From contig DNPO01000420.1 in assembly GCA_003501375.1 (NCBI GenBank), positions 1-8,196 of the forward strand: a DNA stretch of 8,196 nucleotides, given 5' to 3'. The notes below the pieces were generated by a model. The model was given only the letters and a program-made list of their open reading frames with translations, was not told the origin of the DNA and made no database searches. This DNA is from Candidatus Sumerlaeota bacterium. GTDB lineage: Bacteria; Sumerlaeota; Sumerlaeia; UBA8349. Position numbers and translations under genes: made by a program. This document shows positions 1-5,980 of the stretch, one piece after another (the first letter of the stretch is position 1; every line of letters starts with the position of its first letter).

Positions 1-245
1 CGTCCATTATCTTGGACGGTAATCGAGTTGTCGTAGTGGATCGTAATGTCAATCTTGTCGCAATAGCCCGCCATTGTTTCGTCGATAGCATTGTCGATGA
101 CTTCGTAGACAAGGTGGTGCAGACCCAGCGAGTCAGTATTGGAAATGTACATAGCGGGACGCTTACGAACAGCTTCGCGGCCCTCCAGCACCTGGATATT
201 TGCCGAGGTGTAAGTAGTAGCGGTATCAAAAGTTTCGTCAACCAT
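1..245 (-). CDS. gyrB: DNA gyrase subunit B, N-terminal part (runs off the left edge)
   Basis: GyrB is the ATPase subunit of DNA gyrase, which introduces negative supercoils in the cytoplasm. Only the first 81 codons lie in the window; the rest continues past position 1. The translation shows the GHKL ATPase start: VLEGREAVRKRPAMYI (residues 19-34), then LHHLVYEVIDNAIDE (42-56), which holds the expected catalytic Glu48 and Mg/ATP-binding Asn52, and VQDNG (77-81), with the adenine-contacting Asp79, at the cut edge. The ATG at 243-245 is chosen because GAGGAG (253-258) sits 7 nt upstream. The usual YIGDT is YISNT here. ParE shares this N-terminus and cannot be strictly excluded, but the spacing and sequence fit GyrB. 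A likely promoter lies at 394-425. Confidence 0.93.
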   Translation of the reverse strand, partial: MVDETFDTATTYTSANIQVLEGREAVRKRPAMYISNTDSLGLHHLVYEVIDNAIDETMAGYCDKIDITIHYDNSITVQDNG

Positions 246-393
246 CAGGGAACTCCTCAAAAAAAACAGGATTACACGCCGACCCATCAGGTCGGAGGGA
301 CGAGCCACCCATGCTGCGGACATTTTTGTCGTTTGTGTTTGAAAATCAGTCACTTACGTACCATGCCAGCGCAACCGGGTCCAGCCCGAACGC
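246..393 (-). promoter_or_regulatory. gyrB 5' leader with small hairpin and U8 run
   Basis: This is the non-coding leader between the predicted promoter and the gyrB start. It holds a perfect 6-bp hairpin (CCGACC/GGTCGG at 279-295, 5-nt loop). A run of eight Ts on the transcribed sense (259-266) begins 12 nt beyond the hairpin, immediately before the Shine-Dalgarno. The gap between stem and T-run is too long for a standard terminator, so it is described as a leader element of unknown role. The remaining upstream stretch, 426-570, shows no gene, RNA or clear motif. Confidence 0.3.
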
Positions 394-425
394 AGTATAC
401 TAATGCGAAGTGGACAAATAGTCAA
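394..425 (-). promoter_or_regulatory. Putative sigma-70 promoter of gyrB
   Basis: Read on the minus strand, TTGACT (420-425) is followed after 17 nt by TAGTAT (397-402). The overlapping hexamer TATACT (394-399) is a better -10 by sequence but lies 20 nt from the -35. Transcription would start near 387-390, giving a gyrB leader of about 140 nt. This is a consensus match by eye and is not proven. Confidence 0.5.
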
Positions 426-570
426 GCCCGGCGTGAAATACAGAAAACAACAAGGTGTATCTTGTTCTTCCTACGCAGCGGCGCGCCAACGATCAAATAA
501 TTACGGTGTCTTCGGGAATAAAGTATCGCGTGCTTCATCGTTGCATCCCGCTGGCTTCCATGACCTCAAA

Positions 571-628
571 AACCAAACACCCTTAAGCGTCGTGACTCGA
601 AGCCACGATGCTTAAGGGTGCTTAGTTT
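571..628 (-). terminator. Long inverted repeat, likely terminator of the dehydrogenase gene (possibly bidirectional)
   Basis: A 17-bp stem (578-594 with 604-620, 9-nt loop) has one imperfect pair. The complementarity continues outward into an A-tract on the left and a T-tract on the right, giving about 31 positions with four imperfect pairs. On the minus strand three of these are G-U wobbles and one is A-C; on the plus strand the core position is a G-U wobble. Minus-strand transcripts end the stem with a run rich in U. It lies between the dehydrogenase stop and the gyrB promoter, where a terminator for the dehydrogenase is expected. Confidence 0.7.
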
Positions 629-696
629 TTGAAGACCATCAGGTCAAGGAAGAAAATTCCGCGGGGGGGCGAAGGCGAAGCCCCGTTAGATTGGGA

Positions 697-1743
697 TTAT
701 TCCCACACAACCGCAACCTTACCACATTTGCCCTCGTCCATCAGTTTGAACGCATCGCCCACGTTTTCCAAACTAAACTTGTGCGTGCAGGTCATATCCG
801 GGTGCATGTTCCAGCGCGGCAGCCGCTCGACCAAGTCTTCCAGATTTCCGAGACTCGTTACCCAAGAGCCGAAAAGCGTTTTTTGGTCGTGAATCATATC
901 GGGGCTGGGGTTCAACTCTACCGTACCGCCCTCGCCCACGAATACGCAACGGCCCCACTGACGCGTGCCACGCACGGCCAATTGACGACCGTAGGTGTTG
1001 CCCGAACAATCGATTACGGCCTCGCAACCCCGTCCGTTTGTTGCCGCACGAATGGCATCCAGAGCACCGGCATCGCTCTTGATAATTACGTCCGCCAAGC
1101 CCAACTTTTTCACCAGTTCCATACGTTCGGGAACAATATCCGCAGCGATCAATTTGGATGCGCCGCGTGCTTTTGCCAGCATCAGGGCGGCAAGCCCCAT
1201 CGGGCCAAGCCCCACCACAAGCGCAATGTCGTCACCGTTGACGTTGATGCGACGAATGGCTTCGTAGCACGTGCCAAATCCGCACGCGCAGCACGCACCA
1301 TCGATATAACTGAGGAAATCAGGCAGCAACACGCAATCGGCTTCTTCTGCCAGGCAGTATTCCGCCATACCGCCGTCGCGCTGCCACCCGTATGCCGCGC
1401 GCTGCGGAGCGGAGCAGCTAATCTGATATCCCATGCGACAGTCGTGACAAACGCCGCAACCAGAAATATGGTACAATACCACGCGCTCACCCTCTTTAAA
1501 ACGTCGGCAGTTCTTACCTGTTTTTACGATCTGCCCGGCCGGTTCGTGTCCACAGATCACGCCTTGGTAGCCTTCAGGGCCCTTGCCCAAATGCTCGCGA
1601 TAAATCGCACGGATATCACTTCCGCAAATCGTGGAAGCCTTCATTCTAACCAAAACCTGACGTTCACCCGGTTCGGGAACATTGTATTCACGAAACTCCA
1701 CCGTGCTGTTGCCCGGAAGAATAGCACCTGTCATCTTTGCCAT
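697..1743 (-). CDS. Zinc-dependent alcohol/polyol dehydrogenase (MDR superfamily)
   Basis: This is a medium-chain dehydrogenase/reductase of the threonine/sorbitol dehydrogenase type, predicted to oxidise an alcohol or polyol with NAD+ in the cytoplasm. The 348-residue protein is of normal family length. Numbered from the ATG, the catalytic zinc site is Cys40 (in ICGSDIRA), His66-Glu67 (GHEPAG) and probably Cys154 (ACGFGT). The structural zinc site is Cys96, Cys99, Cys102 and Cys110. The Rossmann motif GLGPMG is at 178-183, and Asp202 after the second strand favours NAD over NADP. An in-frame TTG lies two codons upstream, but AAAGGGG (1753-1759) is only 3 nt from the TTG and 9 nt from the ATG, so the ATG is chosen. 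The gene is divergent from a LacI-family regulator, which suggests control by a carbohydrate signal. The substrate cannot be read from the sequence. Confidence 0.9.
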   Translation of the reverse strand: MAKMTGAILPGNSTVEFREYNVPEPGERQVLVRMKASTICGSDIRAIYREHLGKGPEGYQGVICGHEPAGQIVKTGKNCRRFKEGERVVLYHISGCGVCHDCRMGYQISCSAPQRAAYGWQRDGGMAEYCLAEEADCVLLPDFLSYIDGACCACGFGTCYEAIRRINVNGDDIALVVGLGPMGLAALMLAKARGASKLIAADIVPERMELVKKLGLADVIIKSDAGALDAIRAATNGRGCEAVIDCSGNTYGRQLAVRGTRQWGRCVFVGEGGTVELNPSPDMIHDQKTLFGSWVTSLGNLEDLVERLPRWNMHPDMTCTHKFSLENVGDAFKLMDEGKCGKVAVVWE

Positions 1744-1987
1744 ATTCAACCACCCCTTTCGCTTATTAAAAATTTCATGGAATTATTAAAGCAACGTGCG
1801 TTACTAAGAAGTTATCGCCGTCTCTTGCACGCGCTAACGTTAACCAAGTCTAACAAATACCGCCTTGCAGTCAAGAAATATTTTGCTTTTCTTGGCAACG
1901 TTCCCTAAGATGCCAACGGTATGTTTGGAGTAAAATTCTACCAGCACAAAGATGCTCGTTCTGGGTTATTCGGGAGAGAATGGTTTT
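1744..1987. promoter_or_regulatory. Divergent intergenic region with candidate LacI-family operators
   Basis: This 244-nt spacer holds both start regions. Three short dyads with the CG centre typical of LacI/GalR operators are visible: AACGTGCGTT in the left part (near 1792-1801), the perfect palindrome TAACGTTA (1835-1842), and AACGTT (1897-1902) with partly symmetric flanks. Two further inverted repeats overlap the last: CAAGAAA (1872-1878) with TTTCTTG (1888-1894), and TTGGCA (1892-1897) with TGCCAA (1911-1916). TAAAAT (1931-1936) could be a -10 for the regulator, but no good -35 is seen. A weak TTGCTT/TTTAAT pair with an 18-nt spacer could serve the dehydrogenase. Binding by the neighbouring regulator is an inference from layout. 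Confidence 0.45.
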
Positions 1988-3007
1988 ATGAAAAAGCGTT
2001 CCAGTATAAAAGATATCGCGCGTGACTGCGAACTTTCCGTCATGACCGTTTCACGCGCCCTGCGTAACGCGTACGGGATTCATCCCAAAACCCGGGAGAG
2101 AATTCTGGAATCTGCCAAGCGCCTTGAATACATCCCGAATCGACTTGCGACCAATCTCGTTTTGAGAAAAACAGACACCGTTGGCATTGTGGTTCCCGAT
2201 ATTGCACGGAGTTTTTTCCCCGCTCTCTTCCGCGGCTTGGAAATGGTATTGAATGAGCGTGGTTATCACCTGTTTCTCTGCTGCTCTTATGACCAAGTGG
2301 TCAAGGAACAGGAGCAGGTTATGGCCCTGTTAGAACGCCGCGTTGATGGTATCATTCTCGCTCCCGCATCAATTTCCCAGAGCAAGGGAACCATTGACTG
2401 TATCCTGTCGCAAGGTTGCCCAGTGGTGCTGGTAGACCGTTTGGTTCCCGGTGTCCAGGCTGATACGGTTACGGCTACAGATTTCGAGGGCGCTTACGAG
2501 ATGGTTACTCATCTCATCAAGCAAAAATACCAGAACATTGTGCATGTCGCAGGTTCTCAGGACATTTGGACTGCTTCGGAACGCCTGCGAGGCTATACAG
2601 AAGCCATGCGCGCGGCAAAAAGAGAAATCCATCCAGAGCATATCGTTCAGACAGGGTTTACCTTTGAAGACGGGGAAAACGCGGCAAAAATGTTATTGGC
2701 AAGAAAAAAAATGCCCGATGCTATCTTTTGCGTAAATGACCCGGTGGCCATCGGGGTTTACAAGACACTCCGGGACAACGGCATTGTAATTCCCGATCAA
2801 GTCGCTCTCACCGGTTTTTCTGCCATCGCGGAAGGAGAACTGTTGGAAGTTCCCCTGACCACCGTGCGACAGGATGCGCAGGCGCTCGGGACAGAAGCCG
2901 CCAATCTATTGTTAGCAAGGCTGAATGGCCTGAAAACAGAGATGCCCGTTGCCAAGCAGGTACCAACCGAACTTGTGTTGCGCGCATCTACGCGAAACAA
3001 TAAATAA
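1988..3007 (+). CDS. LacI/GalR-family transcriptional regulator
   Basis: This is a DNA-binding regulator that normally represses nearby catabolic genes until a sugar or related ligand binds. The protein has 339 residues, normal for the family. The N-terminal helix-turn-helix (about residues 6-26) contains SIKDIARDCELSVMTVSRAL. It is followed by the hinge segment YIPNRLATNL with the Leu-Ala pair that enters the minor groove. The periplasmic-binding-protein-like ligand domain begins at DTVGIVVPDI and runs to the C-terminus; VDGIILAP, VDR, VNDPVAIGV and LTTVRQD are typical family segments. An ATG at 1952 would add 12 residues but has no Shine-Dalgarno and the extra residues are not family-like. 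The ATG at 1988 follows GGGAG (1972-1976) and puts the helix-turn-helix at the usual place. The divergent dehydrogenase is the likely target, and autoregulation is plausible. Confidence 0.92.
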   Translation: MKKRSSIKDIARDCELSVMTVSRALRNAYGIHPKTRERILESAKRLEYIPNRLATNLVLRKTDTVGIVVPDIARSFFPALFRGLEMVLNERGYHLFLCCSYDQVVKEQEQVMALLERRVDGIILAPASISQSKGTIDCILSQGCPVVLVDRLVPGVQADTVTATDFEGAYEMVTHLIKQKYQNIVHVAGSQDIWTASERLRGYTEAMRAAKREIHPEHIVQTGFTFEDGENAAKMLLARKKMPDAIFCVNDPVAIGVYKTLRDNGIVIPDQVALTGFSAIAEGELLEVPLTTVRQDAQALGTEAANLLLARLNGLKTEMPVAKQVPTELVLRASTRNNK

Positions 3008-3033
3008 CCCCGGCGCTTTTTGCTCTGGCATGG

Positions 3034-3222
3034 TCAGCCCTTTTCGGGATAGACCGCCTCGGTGATCGACGTACGCGTCGCGAGATCGGGGCCAAGATCA
3101 CCCCAATAACGGACAATTCCTACCGTGTTGAGTTGTTCTGTGGTGAGGTTCTGCCATGCTGATTTCCTTAAATTCTTGGGATACAAACGATCAAATGTCC
3201 GATAATCGAAGTACCTAGGTTG
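3034..3222 (-). pseudogene. Unassigned open stretch, possible 3' remnant of a gene
   Basis: A minus-strand frame is open for 62 codons and ends at TGA (3034-3036). The part beyond the upstream gene's stop reads like real protein, for example LTTEQLNTVGIVRYWGDLG and ATRTSITEAVYPEKG, with aromatic, acidic and proline residues spread as in folded proteins. There is no ATG. The only candidate start is a TTG at 3184-3186 without a Shine-Dalgarno, and the first 18 or so codons overlap the 3' end of the collagen/kelch gene in the -1 frame. The most likely reading is the C-terminal end of a gene whose 5' part was lost when the neighbouring gene was inserted or rearranged. A chance open frame is possible. 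No family was recognised. A compound dyad lies inside it (GGTGATC 3061-3067 with GATCACC 3096-3102, and CGACG/CGTCG at 3067-3080). Confidence 0.3.
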
Positions 3223-5183
3223 TTAATGATGATGGTGGCGGTATCAGTGCAACGCACGTTGACTTGTGTTGATGCAGTCCCGATAACTTGAGGCAGCCAA
3301 TAAACAGCGGAAGCCGAACAAGGGATTATTTTGCTACTGGACCCATTGGCGCTGCCGAATAAGTAATAATACCCGTCGATTTCCTGTAAAACACAATTGG
3401 ATGCAGCGAGGTACATGGCATTGCTGGTGGCTGACCAACTAAGCGGGTTGGTGATGGACGCCCTGTAAACAACACTTGAATAAGTCGAAGAATACCCTCC
3501 TAAAAGGTAAATATAATCCCCGGAAACCACGCACAGCATATTGCTCAAAACGACGGGAAGGGTAGAGCCTGTATCTGTCCACGTGAGCGGGTCAGACACC
3601 GATGCCCGATAGATCGTTTTCACGCGGGTTCCGGCAAGGGTACCCCCAAACAAATACACGTAATCGCCAACAACCGCGCAGACATGACCATAAAGGGCAG
3701 CCGGAATGTTTCCCACACTTGCCCACGTCAGCGGATCAGATATAGAAGCCCTGGAAATAGCGGTTGTTCCTGCAGATGCGGCATATCCACCAAAGATGTA
3801 TAAGTAGTTCCCAATGGTGACCACACTGATAGAACTCAGCACAGACGGAAGAGTGTAACCTGTATTGGTCCAAGTCAACGGATCGGACACGGAAGCACGG
3901 TAGATCGTCTTGACGGTGGAGCCGCTGACGCTTCCCCCGAAAATATACAAGTAATTACCCACTGCAGCAAACGCTCCACTACCGATTGCAACGGGAAAGG
4001 TTCCCGCATTTGTCCATGTGTTCAGGTCGGACGTAGATGCGCGATAGATGGTAGACATATAAGCCCCCGTTGTCGCGTTATACCCCCCAACCAAGTACAC
4101 GTAATTCCCTACAACAAACACGTGCATATCTCGCATATACGCCGGGAGTGAGCACGCGGAACTTGCCCACAAATTGCTCCATTCGTGTGTGTAGAGTTGT
4201 ACTGATCGCGCGAATGGAAAGGGATCGGCTGCATGCGAAATGCTCAGACTGCCACTCGTCGCAACGGTGCCGCTGGTGTAGTAAACAGCGGTTGCAATGG
4301 AAGCGCCATTGATCGTAGGCGTTGTAGCGAAGTCGTTGGTACCCGTCCAAGAGTTTGCCCCGGACAATTTTCCATAACCCACCGCTACTGTTGCAGTGGT
4401 GGCGGTATCAGCCGTCGTAGATTTTAACGCGGAGTTAGCAACTGCCGCATAAGTTGCACTCGTCGCGGCCTGCGCGGTTGCCGCCAAAATGGCATAGGTT
4501 GCCGTGCTGGAAACATCTGATTCCAGCGCCCGTTCAACCAACGTAACGCTAGTGAGTCCAGACGCGCTGGAAGTTTTCCAAGTCGCGGTGGTTTCGTCCG
4601 CCGCAACAGTTAAAACTTTTCCCGCATTACTGGTAAACGCTGGCAAAGGGGTACGATCAATACCCGCCACTCCTTGCGCTCCGGTATCGCCTTTATCCCC
4701 TTTCGCTCCTTGTGGCCCAGTTGCGCCCGCATCACCTTTTGCTCCCTGCGGGCCGGTGGCACCCGTATCGCCCTTTTGACCAACAACCAATCGATTCACC
4801 CAAGTGACGCCATTCCAGGTCAGCGACTGAGAGGTGGCCAAATCGGACAGTGTAACATCGGAAAGATTTTTCAAAGCGGTCACGCCACTGACTGCATTCA
4901 GCGCATAAGTTGCCGTGGTTGCTGTATCGGCGCTTATTGCATGCGTGGCTGTGGTAACTTTCAGCATATCCGACAACGCCGTTGGCGAGGTGATCTGACT
5001 GTCCTGAAACAACATGGCACCCGAGGCGTTGCGCTTGATTTTTACCGTTCCGTCATACGAGTTTTGGTATCCGATTTCAACTTCATTGGTTTGGATGGCA
5101 CAAACATTCTGCGACAGAATACAGACCCAAAGTACAGCAGCATACGCAACTGATTGCCAGATGCAAAACAAACGAGGACACAT
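3168..5183 (-). CDS. Secreted modular protein: stalk-like repeats, collagen triplets and a six-unit kelch-type propeller
   Basis: The protein has 671 residues and is probably exported by the Sec route. The ATG at 5181-5183 is chosen over one 17 codons upstream because AAGGAG (5191-5196) lies 7 nt before it and a signal peptide then begins directly, with likely cleavage after VCA at residue 29. Domains in order: Ala/Thr-rich spaced repeats (about 76-95, e.g. SADTATTATYA); a linker NLSDVTLSDLATSQSLTWNG; 14 uninterrupted Gly-X-Y collagen triplets (135-176); a tail-fibre-like linker with GKVLTVAADETTATW; more Ala/Thr-rich repeats (223-269) and LSGANSWTGTNDF; then six kelch-like units (355-631). 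Each unit has G-N/D-Y-x-Y-[LI]-x-GG and, in most, IYRAS-SDPLTW. A short hydrophobic C-terminus ends the protein. The fibre-like parts suggest a trimeric stalk carrying a binding head, perhaps at the cell surface. No enzyme motif is seen and the ligand is unknown. It is separated from the lipid transport operon by a strong terminator. Confidence 0.8.
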   Translation of the reverse strand: MCPRLFCIWQSVAYAAVLWVCILSQNVCAIQTNEVEIGYQNSYDGTVKIKRNASGAMLFQDSQITSPTALSDMLKVTTATHAISADTATTATYALNAVSGVTALKNLSDVTLSDLATSQSLTWNGVTWVNRLVVGQKGDTGATGPQGAKGDAGATGPQGAKGDKGDTGAQGVAGIDRTPLPAFTSNAGKVLTVAADETTATWKTSSASGLTSVTLVERALESDVSSTATYAILAATAQAATSATYAAVANSALKSTTADTATTATVAVGYGKLSGANSWTGTNDFATTPTINGASIATAVYYTSGTVATSGSLSISHAADPFPFARSVQLYTHEWSNLWASSACSLPAYMRDMHVFVVGNYVYLVGGYNATTGAYMSTIYRASTSDLNTWTNAGTFPVAIGSGAFAAVGNYLYIFGGSVSGSTVKTIYRASVSDPLTWTNTGYTLPSVLSSISVVTIGNYLYIFGGYAASAGTTAISRASISDPLTWASVGNIPAALYGHVCAVVGDYVYLFGGTLAGTRVKTIYRASVSDPLTWTDTGSTLPVVLSNMLCVVSGDYIYLLGGYSSTYSSVVYRASITNPLSWSATSNAMYLAASNCVLQEIDGYYYLFGSANGSSSKIIPCSASAVYWLPQVIGTASTQVNVRCTDTATIIINNLGTSIIGHLIVCIPRI
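3291..4121 (-). repeat. Six tandem kelch-type units
   Basis: The motif tyrosine of each unit falls at residues 361, 411, 460, 508, 557 and 605 of the encoded protein, so the period is 48-50 residues (about 147 nt). Units 2 and 4 share the 16-residue segment VKTIYRASVSDPLTWT exactly, while unit 6 has lost the second G of the GG pair and most of the IYRAS segment. This suggests duplication of unit pairs followed by decay at the C-terminal edge. Confidence 0.8.
4656..4781 (-). repeat. Collagen-like Gly-X-Y repeat tract
   Basis: Fourteen consecutive Gly-X-Y triplets without interruption. The segment GATGPQGAKGD occurs twice in tandem, offset by 12 residues. The tract is rich in GDT, GAT, GPQ and GAK triplets, as in bacterial and phage collagen-like stalks, where such tracts form trimers. 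Confidence 0.9.
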
Positions 5184-5305
5184 GGGATTTCTCCTTAAAA
5201 TAAACGCGTAAATCTTCCGTTCCGAATTTGGCAACGGAAACCCAACGCATTATTTTTGGAGAAATCACGACGGAGTAGAATTCCCTAAACGCCCTCAAAC
5301 GCCTC

Positions 5306-5351
5306 AAAAAAAAGAGTGGGACAGCAGCCATCCACGGCTGTCCCACTCTTT
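5306..5351 (-). terminator. Strong intrinsic terminator of the lipid transport operon
   Basis: A perfect 15-bp stem (5311-5325 with 5337-5351) encloses an 11-nt loop. On the minus strand the stem runs directly into eight Ts (complement of 5306-5313). It stands just after the last gene of the Mla-type operon and before the collagen/kelch gene, so the latter should have its own promoter between about 5190 and 5305. No convincing -35/-10 pair was found there. Confidence 0.93.
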
Positions 5352-5379
5352 CTGATGAACCCATAAAATGCCTGCCTTT

Positions 5380-5979
5380 TTACGGCTTGGGTGTTTCGTC
5401 CAACGACTTGGCAATTGCTTGGCTGAGTTCGCCGGTCAGTCGACTAAGCGCGGCAGCAAGTTCTGTGTGGGACGCCCCCTGCACAGGAGCGTGCAACGTC
5501 ACGCTCTGCGTGGCAACCACCTGCCGTTGTGTCACAGAATAAACTTCCCAGGATGCGGCTAATACCGCTTGGTCGTTGGGGGCGCCTTCACAACGTGTGA
5601 CGCGTACCGTCACTTGTTTGGTGTAATTATCCTGTTTGGAATCCGGGCAGAGAAAAATAGTATCGGCGGGACGAAGATTAGAGAGATTGTCCAGCAACAC
5701 CGCGCGCAAATTTTCCCGAAGCGGCTCGGCCCAAACATGAAAGTTCGCCGGAACCACAGTGTTGGGATCGGTGCGTGTGATAATCTGCGACCGATCCAGA
5801 TACGCCGCCACGCTTACCGGTAACAGGCCAATGCGTTGCTGCGGAGTGGCAGGGTGCTCAATTGGTTTTGCTTGGGCGATGGGGGTGATCTGGTAAAACG
5901 CTGTGGGTGCGGTGCGCGAACAAGCGCTCGTTGTCACCAGCAGCGCAAGCAACGCGCAGAGGCAAAGTATATTTTTCAT
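5380..5979 (-). CDS. ABC transporter auxiliary lipoprotein (PqiC/YmbA-like)
   Basis: A 199-residue lipoprotein of the ABC-transport auxiliary type (PqiC/YmbA, DUF330-like) that accompanies MCE transport systems and probably sits at the outer membrane, contacting the MCE tunnel. From the chosen ATG, a basic start and a hydrophobic segment lead to a lipobox VTTSAC with the lipid-bearing Cys20. The family segments FYQITPI, RIGLLPVSVAAYLDRSQI and WAEPLRENLRAVLLDNL follow in order. An ATG 19 codons upstream would bury the signal sequence. The chosen start has AAAGGAAA about 7 nt before it, and that Shine-Dalgarno overlaps the end of mlaD. Only one base separates the mlaD stop from this ATG, so translation is likely coupled. 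It is the last gene before the terminator. Confidence 0.85.
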   Translation of the reverse strand: MKNILCLCALLALLVTTSACSRTAPTAFYQITPIAQAKPIEHPATPQQRIGLLPVSVAAYLDRSQIITRTDPNTVVPANFHVWAEPLRENLRAVLLDNLSNLRPADTIFLCPDSKQDNYTKQVTVRVTRCEGAPNDQAVLAASWEVYSVTQRQVVATQSVTLHAPVQGASHTELAAALSRLTGELSQAIAKSLDETPKP

Positions 5980-5980
5980 A

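Noticed and set aside
279..295. Intrinsic terminator inside the gyrB leader
   Set aside because: The stem is only 6 bp and the T-run starts 12 nt after it.
284..644. Direct repeat CCATCAGGTC at 284-293 and again near 636-645, with a shorter copy at the gyrB start
   Set aside because: A ten-base match without extended flanks is likely chance and does not border an element.
691..1908. Plus-strand open frame of 405 codons
   Set aside because: It lies antisense to the dehydrogenase, whose motifs are complete; the translation lacks family features and is a shadow of its codon bias.
3103..3158. Short ORF starting at an ATG after AAGGAA just downstream of the kelch gene (19 codons, MAEPHHRTTQ start)
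   Set aside because: It is very short, its composition is not protein-like, and the alternative frame over the same bases looks more coding.
3160..3225. Programmed -1 frameshift from the kelch gene into the orphan frame
   Set aside because: No slippery heptamer is seen in the usable overlap before the stop.
3168..5183. Prophage fragment
   Set aside because: Only the fibre-like linkers suggest phage; there is a signal peptide and no capsid, terminase, integrase or other tail gene nearby.
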